Origin: Cognatiyoonia sediminum
Lineage (GTDB): Bacteria > Pseudomonadota > Alphaproteobacteria > Rhodobacterales > Rhodobacteraceae
NCBI RefSeq assembly: GCF_900129845.1
Contig: NZ_FQXB01000005.1
Span: forward strand, 118,366-182,365
DNA length: 64,000 nucleotides
Reading direction: 5' to 3'
Made by a program: the position numbers and the translations under genes
Part shown: positions 24,902-33,265 of the stretch, piece by piece
Layout of the letters: each line of letters opens with the position of its first letter
Numbering within the stretch: the stretch's first letter is position 1
Notes under the pieces: generated by a model
Database searches by the model: none
The model's input: the letters and a program-made list of their open reading frames with translations, nothing else
What the model was told of the DNA's origin: nothing

Positions 24902-27327
24902 AGGATGAAGTGATCACCCGCGAAGAACGGGTCGCAAATCTCAAAGGAATGGGCTGTTCCCGCAAGCGTGTGGAAGACGCGCGGTTCACGCAAGGAAAGG
25001 GCAATTACGTCGACGACATCAAACTTGATGGTATGTTGTTTGGCGACTTTGTGCGCTCCCCTTATGCACATGCCAAAATCACAAACATTGATACGGCAGC
25101 GGCCCTCGAGGTTCCCGGTGTTTTGGCAGTTTTGACCGCGAAAGACCTAGAGCCTCTGGGATTGCATTGGATGCCGACGCTCGCTGGCGACAAACAGATG
25201 GTCTTGGCGGACGGCAAGGTGCTGTTCCAAGGGCAAGAGGTCGCGTTTGTGGTTGCTGAAGATCGCTACGCAGCCGCAGATGGTATTGAGGCTGTTGAGG
25301 TTGAATACGAAGAACTCGAAGTTCTCATCGATCCCTTCAAATCGATGCAATCTGATGTTGTTCTTCGGGAAGACACCGTTGATGAAAACGGCAAACCAAT
25401 GGACGGCGCGCATGGACCTCGGACGCACCACAACCACATCTTCACTTGGGAGGCAGGCGATAAAGATCCGACATTTGAAGTGATTGATAGTGCAGAGGTC
25501 GTGGCCGAAGAGACCATGTATTACCATCGCACCCACCCTTGTCCGTTGGAGACATGTGGATGCGTGGCCTCCATGGATAAGGTGAACGGCAAGCTGACGC
25601 TTTGGGGAACCTTCCAGGCCCCTCATGCGATCCGTACTGTTGTCAGCCTGATTTCAGGAATCGAAGAACATAACATTCGTGTCATTTCGCCTGACATTGG
25701 CGGTGGCTTCGGCAACAAAGTGGGAGCTTATCCTGGATACGTCTGTTCCGTTGTGGCTTCTATTGTAACTGGCAAACCAGTTAAGTGGATCGAAGATCGG
25801 ATGGACAATCTGATGACGACCGCATTCGCCCGCGACTATTGGATGAAAGGCCGGATCAGCGCGACGAAGGACGGTAAGATCACTGGTCTACATTGTCATG
25901 TGACAGCGGATCACGGTGGCTTTGACGCTTGTGCGGACCCGACCAAATTTCCCGCAGGCTTTATGAACATCTGTACAGGGTCCTACGACATTCCGACGGC
26001 CTACCTAGAGGTTGACGGCGTCTATACCAACAAGGCCCCGGGTGGTGTAAGCTATCGGTGCTCGTTCCGTGTGACGGAGGCGGTGTATTTCATCGAACGT
26101 ATGATTGAAGTGCTCGCCATTGAGCTTAACATGGATGCCGCAGAACTGCGCCGGATCAATTTCATCAAGAAAGAGCAGTTCCCATATACTGCCGCCTTGG
26201 GGTGGGAGTATGACAGCGGCGACTACCACACCGCTTGGGACAAAGCGCTCAAGGCAGTGGACTATGAAGGCCTTCGTGCAGAGCAAGCGCAACGCATTGA
26301 GGACTTCAAGGCCGGTAAGACGCGGTCTTTGATGGGGATTGGCTTGTCCTTCTTCACCGAAATCGTTGGGGCTGGACCTGTTAAGAACTGCGACATCTTA
26401 GGATTGGGCATGTTCGACAGCTGCGAAATCAGAATCCATCCAACGGGGTCTGCAATTGCGCGCCTCGGTACGATTTCTCAAGGTCAGGGTCACGCGACGA
26501 CATTTGCTCAGATTTTGGCGTCAGAGATTGGTTTGCCTGCCGACAGTATCACGATCGAAGAAGGCGACACCGACACCGCCCCTTATGGCTTGGGAACCTA
26601 CGGCTCTCGGTCCACCCCTGTTGCTGGGGCTGCTACGGCCATGGCTGGACGCAAAATTCGTGCCAAGGCTCAGATGATCGCGGCATACTTGCTCGAAGTG
26701 CACGACGACGACGTAGAATTCGACGTTGATCGCTTCGTGGTGAAAGGAGCGCCTGAGCGCTTCAAAACCATGAAGGAAATCGCTTTCGCAGCTTACAATC
26801 AGGCGATCCCCGGCATTGAACCCGGATTGGAAGCGGTCAGTTACTATGATCCGCCTAACATGACCTATCCGTTTGGCGCTTATGTCTGCGTAATGGATAT
26901 CGACGTGGACACAGGCGTTACAGACATTCGCCGCTTCTATGCGCTGGATGACTGTGGCACGCGGATCAATCCGATGGTTATCGAAGGTCAGGTGCACGGC
27001 GGCCTAACTGAAGCACTCGCTGTCGCCTTGGGCCAAGAGATTGCCTACGATGAGATGGGCAACGTTAAGACCGGTACGCTTATGGACTTCTTCCTGCCAA
27101 CGGCATGGGAAGTTCCAAACTATGAAACAGATCATACCGTAACGCCGTCTCCACATCACCCAATTGGTGCGAAGGGTGTTGGGGAAAGCCCACATGTCGG
27201 TGGTGTTCCATGCTTCTCCAACGCAGTTCAAGACGCGTTCCGCGCATTTGGTCTGCGGCACACAAATATGCCTCACGACCACTGGCGGATTTGGAAAACA
27301 GCAAACGAACTCGGCCTTCACGGCTAA
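24898..27327 (+). CDS. coxL: Form I aerobic CO dehydrogenase, large Mo-Cu subunit
   Basis: 809 aa, the same length as Oligotropha CoxL. The active-site loop reads Ser-Tyr-Arg-Cys-Ser-Phe-Arg with Cys at 388, Gln at 240 and Glu at 763. These are the numbers of the copper-binding Cys, the Gln near the molybdenum oxo group and the catalytic Glu in the characterised enzyme. The form I loop consensus is Ala-Tyr-x-Cys-Ser-Phe-Arg, so Ser385 is a small departure; form II has Ala-Tyr-Arg-Gly-Ala-Gly-Arg instead. It oxidises CO to CO2 at the [CuSMoO2] site bound to molybdopterin cytosine dinucleotide. Confidence 0.95.
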   Translation: MKDEVITREERVANLKGMGCSRKRVEDARFTQGKGNYVDDIKLDGMLFGDFVRSPYAHAKITNIDTAAALEVPGVLAVLTAKDLEPLGLHWMPTLAGDKQMVLADGKVLFQGQEVAFVVAEDRYAAADGIEAVEVEYEELEVLIDPFKSMQSDVVLREDTVDENGKPMDGAHGPRTHHNHIFTWEAGDKDPTFEVIDSAEVVAEETMYYHRTHPCPLETCGCVASMDKVNGKLTLWGTFQAPHAIRTVVSLISGIEEHNIRVISPDIGGGFGNKVGAYPGYVCSVVASIVTGKPVKWIEDRMDNLMTTAFARDYWMKGRISATKDGKITGLHCHVTADHGGFDACADPTKFPAGFMNICTGSYDIPTAYLEVDGVYTNKAPGGVSYRCSFRVTEAVYFIERMIEVLAIELNMDAAELRRINFIKKEQFPYTAALGWEYDSGDYHTAWDKALKAVDYEGLRAEQAQRIEDFKAGKTRSLMGIGLSFFTEIVGAGPVKNCDILGLGMFDSCEIRIHPTGSAIARLGTISQGQGHATTFAQILASEIGLPADSITIEEGDTDTAPYGLGTYGSRSTPVAGAATAMAGRKIRAKAQMIAAYLLEVHDDDVEFDVDRFVVKGAPERFKTMKEIAFAAYNQAIPGIEPGLEAVSYYDPPNMTYPFGAYVCVMDIDVDTGVTDIRRFYALDDCGTRINPMVIEGQVHGGLTEALAVALGQEIAYDEMGNVKTGTLMDFFLPTAWEVPNYETDHTVTPSPHHPIGAKGVGESPHVGGVPCFSNAVQDAFRAFGLRHTNMPHDHWRIWKTANELGLHG

Positions 27328-27339
27328 GGACCGAAATTG

Positions 27340-27366
27340 GGGCGCTCTCTTTTAAGAGGAGCGCCC
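27340..27366 (+). other. GC-rich hairpin between coxL and coxD
   Basis: GGGCGCTC and GAGCGCCC arms enclose a CT/AG-rich extension and a TTAA loop, giving an almost perfect stem with one bulge. No T-run follows, so it is not a standard terminator. It may stabilise the coxMSL part of the message or reduce read-through into coxD (inference). Confidence 0.5.
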
Positions 27367-27383
27367 TGACAATGGAGCGTTAA

Positions 27384-28259
27384 ATGACCTGGACGACAGT
27401 TCAAATTGCTCTGGCCGAGCAGAACTACGTGGCTTCCAATGACTTATCTGTCGCCTTGCACCTCGCCTTAGCTCTTGAGCGACCACTGTTGCTCGAAGGC
27501 GCCGCAGGCGTTGGAAAGACTGAAGTCGCACGTACCTTGAGCTTGGCGCGGAACACCAAGCTAATCCGGCTGCAATGCTACGAAGGGTTGGACGCTTCTC
27601 AGGCTATTTATGAATGGAACTACCAGCGCCAGCTTTTGACCATTCGTTCCGCTGCGGAAGATGGCGAAACCGGTAAAGCAGTTGAAGATAGAATATTCTC
27701 CCGCGATTTTCTGCTCGAAAGGCCCCTGCTAGAGGCCATCACTCAGGACACGCCACCTGTTCTTTTGATTGATGAGATTGATCGCGCTGACGAAGAATTT
27801 GAAGCCTATCTTCTTGAGGTGCTGTCAGATTACCAAGTTTCTATTCCTGAGCTTGGGACCATCGAAGCGACCAGCAAACCGATTGTTATTTTGACATCAA
27901 ACGGGACGAGAGATTTGTCCGACGCACTGCGCCGCCGTTGTCTATATGCCTATGTAGACTACCCCGACAGAACGACCGAACTCGCCATTCTGAAATCCCG
28001 TTGTCCGCAGGTCGACGATACCTTGGCTCGGCAGGTCATCGGATTTGTTCAGAAGTTGCGCCAAGAAGAATTGGAAAAGACGCCGGGTGTGGCCGAAATG
28101 CTAGATTTTGCGGCTGCGCTTATGGGGCTTGGGATCGCTGATCTCACTGAGAACCCAGCCGTGCTCCAATCGACTTTGATTACACTTCTGAAAACCCAAA
28201 GCGATCAAGCGCATCTCACCATGGATGTCGCTGCTCGCATTGCGGGGAAAGCCGCATGA
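27384..28259 (+). CDS. coxD: CoxD, MoxR-type AAA+ ATPase for CODH maturation
   Basis: 291 aa. Walker A is Gly-Ala-Ala-Gly-Val-Gly-Lys-Thr near residue 40 and Walker B is Val-Leu-Leu-Ile-Asp-Glu-Ile-Asp-Arg. CoxD of Oligotropha acts as a chaperone needed to build the copper-sulfur part of the CODH active site. It is followed by CoxE, its VWA partner, with a 4-base ATGA overlap. A hairpin separates it from coxL, so it may be made at a lower level. Confidence 0.92.
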   Translation: MTWTTVQIALAEQNYVASNDLSVALHLALALERPLLLEGAAGVGKTEVARTLSLARNTKLIRLQCYEGLDASQAIYEWNYQRQLLTIRSAAEDGETGKAVEDRIFSRDFLLERPLLEAITQDTPPVLLIDEIDRADEEFEAYLLEVLSDYQVSIPELGTIEATSKPIVILTSNGTRDLSDALRRRCLYAYVDYPDRTTELAILKSRCPQVDDTLARQVIGFVQKLRQEELEKTPGVAEMLDFAAALMGLGIADLTENPAVLQSTLITLLKTQSDQAHLTMDVAARIAGKAA

Positions 28260-29437
28260 GCCGCGTAACCCGCTTCTCTTCCCGCGATAGTGGGGCTTCT
28301 GCCCGCATGGTGGGCTTTATGGCCCACTTGCGAGAGAACGGATTGCGCTTGGGCGTGGCCGAAGCGGACATCAGTTTGAATGCGCTGACTCACGTGAACG
28401 CAGCACGACCGGACGATTGCCGGAGCGTCCTGCGCGCCATTTGTACCGGCTGCAAAGAAGAGGCCGAACGTTTTGACGATCTCTTCGATAGCTACTGGAT
28501 GGATTCGGGGCGCGTAAAGCAGCGGGTCATCGCAAAATCACTACCGAGGCTGAACGACGATGTTCATTCTTCGAAAGATGGAACCGGAGAAGATAGCGGA
28601 GCATCTGGATCGGCAACCGCCCCAGATGAGGGTGAAGGCGAAGCGGATAGCGACGGTACAGGCAAGCTTATCGCAACCCAAAAGCAAAATCTCAAAAGGC
28701 GCGACTTGCGCGACATCGTTCGTGCTGAGGAGATTGCCGAAGCGGAAGCTGTTGCACGCCTTATCGGAACGTCATTACGCGATCGGAGGTCTCGTCGACG
28801 TATAGCCGCCCGCAAAGGAGATCGTCTGCATTTCCGCAAAACCATTCGTCGTAGCCTGTCGACTGGCGGTGAGCCTCTGACCCTTCTAAAGCGCAAACGC
28901 CCAGATCGGACAAGAAAAATAGTGGCATTGTGCGATGTATCTGGATCGATGAGCATCTATGCGCAGGTCTTCCTCGCTTTTCTTGCTGGCCTAATGCGTG
29001 CTGAAAAGGACGCCGATGCCTATCTGTTTCACACACGTTTGGTGCGCATCACCGAAGCTTTGAGAGACAAAGATGCCATGCGAGCCATCGGGCGACTGTC
29101 CCTTATGGCGGATGGATTCGGCGGCGGCTCAAAAATTGGTCCGTCGTTGCAGAGATTTGCAGACACATACGCGAAGCGGTTTGTCGATGGTCGAAGCGTC
29201 GTGCTAATATTTTCCGACGGTTACGATACTGAGCCACCCGAACACATCGCTGCCGCCCTCGCCCAACTTAAGAAGCGAAACTGCAAGATCATCTGGCTCA
29301 ATCCGCTGAAGGGGTGGCGGGATTACGAGCCGGTCGCAGGAGGGATGGCAGCGGCTTTACCTCACCTCGACCTCTTTGCGCCGGCCAATACGCTCGCAGA
29401 TCTTGCAGCACTCGAAACTGAATTGGGTGCGCTATGA
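28256..29437 (+). CDS. coxE: CoxE, VWA-domain protein for CODH maturation
   Basis: 393 aa. The C-terminal VWA domain has the MIDAS motif Val-Ala-Leu-Cys-Asp-Val-Ser-Gly-Ser-Met-Ser near residue 225 and Leu-Ile-Phe-Ser-Asp-Gly-Tyr-Asp. Residues about 105-140 are an acidic Gly/Ser/Glu linker and the region just after is strongly basic. CoxE works with CoxD in maturing the Mo-Cu centre. It overlaps both neighbours by four bases. Confidence 0.92.
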   Translation: MSRVTRFSSRDSGASARMVGFMAHLRENGLRLGVAEADISLNALTHVNAARPDDCRSVLRAICTGCKEEAERFDDLFDSYWMDSGRVKQRVIAKSLPRLNDDVHSSKDGTGEDSGASGSATAPDEGEGEADSDGTGKLIATQKQNLKRRDLRDIVRAEEIAEAEAVARLIGTSLRDRRSRRRIAARKGDRLHFRKTIRRSLSTGGEPLTLLKRKRPDRTRKIVALCDVSGSMSIYAQVFLAFLAGLMRAEKDADAYLFHTRLVRITEALRDKDAMRAIGRLSLMADGFGGGSKIGPSLQRFADTYAKRFVDGRSVVLIFSDGYDTEPPEHIAAALAQLKKRNCKIIWLNPLKGWRDYEPVAGGMAAALPHLDLFAPANTLADLAALETELGAL

Positions 29438-30213
29438 GCCCTGCCGAAGTCATGGATAGTGAATTCGCCGAAGCCGCCCAAACCTTGCGTGACAATGACG
29501 AGCCCTTTGCCTTTGCCACAATCGTTCGGACTGCGGGCGCGACCGCTGCAAAACCAGGCGCAAAAGCACTGCTCGCGGCAGATGGAACCATTCTGCACGG
29601 CTGGCTAGGCGGCGGGTGCACACGAGGTGCGGTTAGAAAAGCGGCGCTTGAATCGCTCAAGGATGGGACACCACAACTTGTTTCGGTCGCGCCAGAAGAC
29701 TTGTTGGAAGAAAGAGGTGTGGCATCTGGTGACACCGTCGAAGGAACCAAGTTTGCTCGGAATGGGTGCCCATCGCGCGGCACCGTTGATATTTTCATAG
29801 AGCCCTGCTTGCCGATGCCAGAACTTGTCGTGCTGGGGGCGTCACCGGTCGCTAAGGCACTGTCGCAACTCGCGCCGCAGTTTCACTGGTCGATTTCCGC
29901 CGGCTTAGGCGACGAAAACGTGACGAGGCGTAGAAGATTTGTCGTGATTGCGACCCAAGGACAGGGCGACATCGACGCGTTGCAATCTGCGCTGTCTGAA
30001 CCATGCGACTACGTGGCTTTCGTGGGCAGCTCCAAGAAGTTTGCATCCCTTTCCGAAAGGCTGCACGGCTTGGGTGTCTCACAAGAGGCTACCGCCAAAG
30101 TCGATGCGCCGGCTGGTCTGAGTATCGGTGCCGTGACACCAGAGGAAATCGCGCTTTCGATACTTGGGCAGTTGGTTCGAGTGAGACGTATCAACACAGG
30201 TGAGACAACATGA
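29434..30213 (+). CDS. coxF: CoxF, XdhC-family cofactor maturation factor
   Basis: 259 aa. Gly-Gly-Gly-Cys-Thr-Arg-Gly-Ala-Val near residue 55 is the conserved cysteine site of the XdhC N-terminal domain, and a Rossmann-like second half follows (Leu-Val-Val-Leu-Gly-Ala-Ser-Pro-Val-Ala). XdhC proteins bind molybdenum cofactor and help load it into xanthine dehydrogenase-type enzymes. ATGA overlaps occur on both sides. Confidence 0.88.
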   Translation: MSPAEVMDSEFAEAAQTLRDNDEPFAFATIVRTAGATAAKPGAKALLAADGTILHGWLGGGCTRGAVRKAALESLKDGTPQLVSVAPEDLLEERGVASGDTVEGTKFARNGCPSRGTVDIFIEPCLPMPELVVLGASPVAKALSQLAPQFHWSISAGLGDENVTRRRRFVVIATQGQGDIDALQSALSEPCDYVAFVGSSKKFASLSERLHGLGVSQEATAKVDAPAGLSIGAVTPEEIALSILGQLVRVRRINTGETT

Positions 30214-30818
30214 AGGACGTCTCGGCAATCCTTTTGGCCGCGGGGCTTTCGCGCCGTATGGGCCAAAAAAACAAATTGCTTCTTCCTGTGGAGGGAAGGC
30301 CGATGGTTTGTCACGTTGCAGAGACCTACATCGACGTTGTGGATGGCCCGCTCATTGTCGTCACCGGCTTTGAAGAGGACCACATACGTCAGGCACTTAA
30401 AGGGCTCTCGATTACCTTCGCAAGAAATGAGGCATTTTCTACTGGGCAGGCAGGCTCTGTTGCAAAAGGTTCATCAGTCGCGCCCGAAGCAAAGGCGATT
30501 CTGGTTGGGTTGGCAGATCAGCCGCTTTTGAAAGCTTGCGATCTCCAAGAACTACTCGAAGCCCGTCGCAGACACGCTCAGGTAAAGATAACGGTGCCGA
30601 CAAAGAACGGGCAACGCGGCAATCCAATAGTCATTCCTGCCGCGCTCCGATCGCGACTAACCGAGAACCCAGACAAGCCCGGTTGCATACACTTTACGCG
30701 GGCACACCCGGAAACCGTGCAAAAAGTAGAATTCTCCACTGACGGGTTCTTCACCGATGTCGATACACCCCAAGACTTTGCCAAAGTCCTGCAGACGAAA
30801 GAGGAGGCTGTGATATGA
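30210..30818 (+). CDS. MobA-like nucleotidyltransferase, molybdenum cofactor cytidylyltransferase type
   Basis: 202 aa. The nucleotide loop Leu-Leu-Ala-Ala-Gly-Leu-Ser-Arg-Arg-Met-Gly and Lys-Asn-Lys-Leu-Leu-Leu-Pro-Val mark the MobA/MocA class, and Gly-Leu-Ala-Asp-Gln-Pro-Leu carries the metal-binding Asp. MocA makes molybdopterin cytosine dinucleotide, the form CODH uses, so its place inside the cox operon makes sense. It starts inside coxF and overlaps a 30-codon frame at its end. Confidence 0.88.
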   Translation: MKDVSAILLAAGLSRRMGQKNKLLLPVEGRPMVCHVAETYIDVVDGPLIVVTGFEEDHIRQALKGLSITFARNEAFSTGQAGSVAKGSSVAPEAKAILVGLADQPLLKACDLQELLEARRRHAQVKITVPTKNGQRGNPIVIPAALRSRLTENPDKPGCIHFTRAHPETVQKVEFSTDGFFTDVDTPQDFAKVLQTKEEAVI

Positions 30819-30907
30819 CTCTACTAAGACGCTGGATTAAGGCAGTGCCAAGCAAACTACAAATGACATCGAAACAGGCAGAGAATGTCCGTTTCCCTTG
30901 TTGCTAG
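30815..30907 (+). CDS. Possible 30-aa peptide between the mobA-like gene and coxG
   Basis: The ATG at 30815 overlaps the previous stop as ATGA, exactly like the junctions between the cox genes. It encodes a basic peptide with a Leu-Leu-Arg-Arg-Trp-Ile-Lys start and a Cys-Cys end. It is too short to place in a family; chance is quite possible. Confidence 0.3.
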   Translation: MTLLRRWIKAVPSKLQMTSKQAENVRFPCC

Positions 30908-30922
30908 GAAGGAAAAATACGA

Positions 30923-31375
30923 ATGGAACTAAATGATGAGATTATCATCAACGCTTCGAAAGAGCGCGTATATGAGGCTTTGAACGATCCCGAGATACTC
31001 AAGCAGTGTATCCCTGGTTGTGAAGAGCTCATCAAACATTCCGACACTGAATTGGAAGCAATAGTTGTGCTTAAGATTGGTCCGGTGAAGGCCAAGTTCG
31101 GCGGAAATGTTGTTCTCGATCAGAGCGGTGCGCCTGACGCTTTCTCCCTGTCCGGTCAGGGGAGCGGTGGCGCAGCAGGGCACGCAAAGGGTGGTGCTGA
31201 TGTTACTTTGACCGCGGATGGCGACTCGACGATTTTGAAGTATGCGGCAAAGGCAGAAATTGGCGGCAAACTTGCGCAGCTTGGAAGTAGGCTTATTCAG
31301 AGCACGTCGAAAAAGCTGGCGGCGAAGTTCTTTAAATCCTTTGCTGATATCTTGAATGAGGATGTTGCAGCATAG
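30923..31375 (+). CDS. coxG: CoxG, SRPBCC-fold membrane anchor of CO dehydrogenase
   Basis: 150 aa. The N-terminus (Met-Glu-Leu-Asn-Asp-Glu-Ile, then Val-Tyr-Glu-Ala-Leu-Asn-Asp-Pro-Glu-Ile-Leu and Cys-Ile-Pro-Gly-Cys) is typical of CoxG, and the remainder fits the helix-grip fold. CoxG has been reported to help attach CODH to the membrane and to carry quinone. A hydrophobic, Lys-rich C-terminus follows (Lys-Lys-Leu-Ala-Ala-Lys-Phe-Phe-Lys). GGAAGG lies upstream. It is the last gene of the cox operon. Confidence 0.9.
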   Translation: MELNDEIIINASKERVYEALNDPEILKQCIPGCEELIKHSDTELEAIVVLKIGPVKAKFGGNVVLDQSGAPDAFSLSGQGSGGAAGHAKGGADVTLTADGDSTILKYAAKAEIGGKLAQLGSRLIQSTSKKLAAKFFKSFADILNEDVAA

Positions 31376-31575
31376 AGTGGGAAGAGTCTACGTGCCTGCG
31401 CCAACATGCGCCGGCGCCTAGCCGTCCTTCGGCGAAGGAAATTAACAGGTGCATTGAGTGGTGAAGCGCGACAACAACGTCGCTGGACGCAGGTTGCGTT
31501 ATCGCATACGCTTTTCGAGCTGTAGTAGAACTGCGCCAAATATCATTTCTAACCATCCATTCTCCGGAGCCCTCT

Positions 31576-32052
31576 ATGTTTCGAACTACTCTTTGCGTTG
31601 CTGCGTGCTTGATCCTTGGACACACATCTTTGTCTGCCCAAACTCTAGACTTGGACGCAGTTGTTGAAGCGGTCGAAGTCACAGCGGATGGAAGCCTAAC
31701 CATTCGTAATGGTGAAAATCAGTTTAGCTGTTCGGTGGTTTCTAAGGATGGCTCCATCAAAGTTGAAGATTGCACTGCGATTAGTGCATCAGACCTTGAT
31801 TCGCTGACGAATGATCAATGGAAAGATCGCATCCGGCACGCCATGCTAGACAACGACTGCAAACTGTCGACACTTGGCGCTGTTGCAGACGTCATCGAAC
31901 AAGAAGCAATTGCCTCGGGCGTTCCCGCCGAGGATGTTGCGGCAGCGCGAGAACAGATTGCTTCGCAAGTTGATGAAGTGATCGACCGAATGTTGTGGGA
32001 AGGGCAATTGACCGTCAGGGACGGAGAATTTGCTTTGGATGCTTGTAAGTAG
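31576..32052 (+). CDS. Exported hypothetical protein
   Basis: 158 aa. A Sec signal is clear: Met-Phe-Arg-Thr-Thr then a hydrophobic run ending Leu-Ser-Ala-Gln, cleaved near residue 21. The mature protein has three spaced cysteines (Phe-Ser-Cys-Ser, Glu-Asp-Cys-Thr, Asn-Asp-Cys-Lys) plus one near the C-terminus, so two disulfides are likely. Asp-Gly-Ser-Leu-Thr-Ile-Arg-Asn-Gly near residue 40 and Gln-Leu-Thr-Val-Arg-Asp-Gly near the end look like repeats of one strand pair. GGAG precedes the ATG. Family unknown. Confidence 0.75.
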   Translation: MFRTTLCVAACLILGHTSLSAQTLDLDAVVEAVEVTADGSLTIRNGENQFSCSVVSKDGSIKVEDCTAISASDLDSLTNDQWKDRIRHAMLDNDCKLSTLGAVADVIEQEAIASGVPAEDVAAAREQIASQVDEVIDRMLWEGQLTVRDGEFALDACK

Positions 32053-32075
32053 TTAATTCTGGCATCCACAAGAGT

Positions 32076-33104
32076 ATGGAAGCCATGACCCATTCAAACC
32101 TCTTCGACGTATCGCTACCGCTTGCACTGCTCGGTCAGTGCCCCGTTTATGCCGCTAGTCCTTTGGACCAACGGATGATTCATGGTCGCTCAATCCTCAT
32201 CAAAGATGAAACCGACCGAATGGGTTTGGGGGCTTTCAAAGCACTTGGTGGCGTCTATGCGGTCGCTAAACTGATTGAGGCGCGCCACAGCGGTGCAGTC
32301 GAAGCCGCGGGATTTCAAAGTGCGGCCTTGCGAGAACTCGCGAGTGAAATGACCTTTGTTTGCGCGAGCGCTGGAAATCACGGCCTTGCTGTTGCCGCTG
32401 GCGCAAAGCTTTTTGGCGCATGCGCGCGGATATTTCTATCAAAGACTGTGCCAGAAGACTTCGCCTTACGCTTGAAAGACAAAGGTGCCGAAGTCGTTCG
32501 AGCAGGAGAGGACTACGAAGGCAGTGTTGCTGCCGCGATAGAAGATGCTGAGAGGACAGACGCTCTTCACCTCGCCGACGGGTCGTGGCCCGGTTATACG
32601 GAGCCACCAAGACTGGTCATGGAAGGCTACACAGTCATAGCAGAGGAAATGAGACGGCAATTTGAAGCGGGCTTAAATTGGCCAAGTCATGTGTATCTTC
32701 AGGCTGGAGTGGGCGGCTTGGCAGCGGCGATCGCCTATATGATCCGTCTCAATTGGGCTATTCAGCCTCGCATTATTGTTGTCGAACCTGATTCAGCTCC
32801 TTGCCTGAAAGAGAGTGTAGCGGCGGGTAAAATCATGACGGTCGACGGACCAGAGTCAAACATGGGACGTTTGGATTGTAAGACACCGTCAATGTTGGCC
32901 TTCAACATCCTAAAGAACTGCGCTGACGATTGGGTCACAATCTCTGATCAACAAGCACTGGAGGCAGTTAAGGCCGCCGCAGATTATGGGTATTCAACAA
33001 CGGCTTCCGGAGGCGCAGGTTTTGCAGCCTGCCAGATGGACAACGCTGACTTGCCACTGGTCATCTTGTCAGAAAGGGGCTTGGAGGCTACGGCTTCTTC
33101 GTAA
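32076..33104 (+). CDS. PLP-dependent lyase, diaminopropionate ammonia-lyase-like
   Basis: 342 aa. The PLP lysine sits in Leu-Gly-Ala-Phe-Lys-Ala-Leu-Gly-Gly (Lys55), and Ala-Ser-Ala-Gly-Asn-His-Gly-Leu-Ala is the cofactor-ring loop; Gly-Val-Gly-Gly-Leu-Ala-Ala is the phosphate loop. The opening and the Gly-Tyr-Thr-Glu-Pro-Pro-Arg segment match diaminopropionate ammonia-lyase, which makes pyruvate and ammonia, although that enzyme is usually about 400 aa. Start 32076 or 32085 is possible. It could use a related D- or L-amino acid. Confidence 0.78.
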   Translation: MEAMTHSNLFDVSLPLALLGQCPVYAASPLDQRMIHGRSILIKDETDRMGLGAFKALGGVYAVAKLIEARHSGAVEAAGFQSAALRELASEMTFVCASAGNHGLAVAAGAKLFGACARIFLSKTVPEDFALRLKDKGAEVVRAGEDYEGSVAAAIEDAERTDALHLADGSWPGYTEPPRLVMEGYTVIAEEMRRQFEAGLNWPSHVYLQAGVGGLAAAIAYMIRLNWAIQPRIIVVEPDSAPCLKESVAAGKIMTVDGPESNMGRLDCKTPSMLAFNILKNCADDWVTISDQQALEAVKAAADYGYSTTASGGAGFAACQMDNADLPLVILSERGLEATASS

Positions 33105-33173
33105 TTAGAGGATCCCCGCGAGAAGGACTTGCGAAACCAACAAGTTCGCGGCGGATAGAACTAGTAGGGCCAT
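33105..33173 (-). CDS. Possible 22-aa hydrophobic peptide
   Basis: Met-Ala-Leu-Leu-Val-Leu-Ser-Ala-Ala-Asn-Leu-Leu then a second hydrophobic half, enough for one membrane helix. AGGA lies 7 bases before the ATG. The frame ends next to the stop of the convergent lyase gene. Such frames arise by chance, so this is only a candidate. Confidence 0.2.
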   Translation of the reverse strand: MALLVLSAANLLVSQVLLAGIL

Positions 33174-33188
33174 AGTAGGGTCCTGAAA

Positions 33189-33220
33189 GCCGCTGTAGCT
33201 CAGATGGTAGAGCACGTCAT
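33189..33220 (+). tRNA. 5' fragment of a tRNA-Thr-like gene (truncated)
   Basis: These 32 bases give the acceptor 5' strand (GCCGCTG), TA, a complete D arm (GCTC...GAGC) and the 5' strand of the anticodon stem (CGTCA) of alphaproteobacterial tRNA-Thr. After that, no anticodon-stem 3' strand, T arm or acceptor 3' strand can be found. It is a remnant, not a working tRNA. Such fragments are left where an integrating element cut a tRNA gene. Confidence 0.7.
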
Positions 33221-33265
33221 CAGACGCAAGGGCCGTATCGCAAATAGACTCTGATACCTTTTGGC

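Noticed and set aside
33221..33265. Continuation of the tRNA-like sequence
   Set aside because: A CGTC...GACG hairpin can be drawn, but there is no T arm (no GGTTCGA-like motif) and no acceptor 3' strand, so it is not a complete tRNA.
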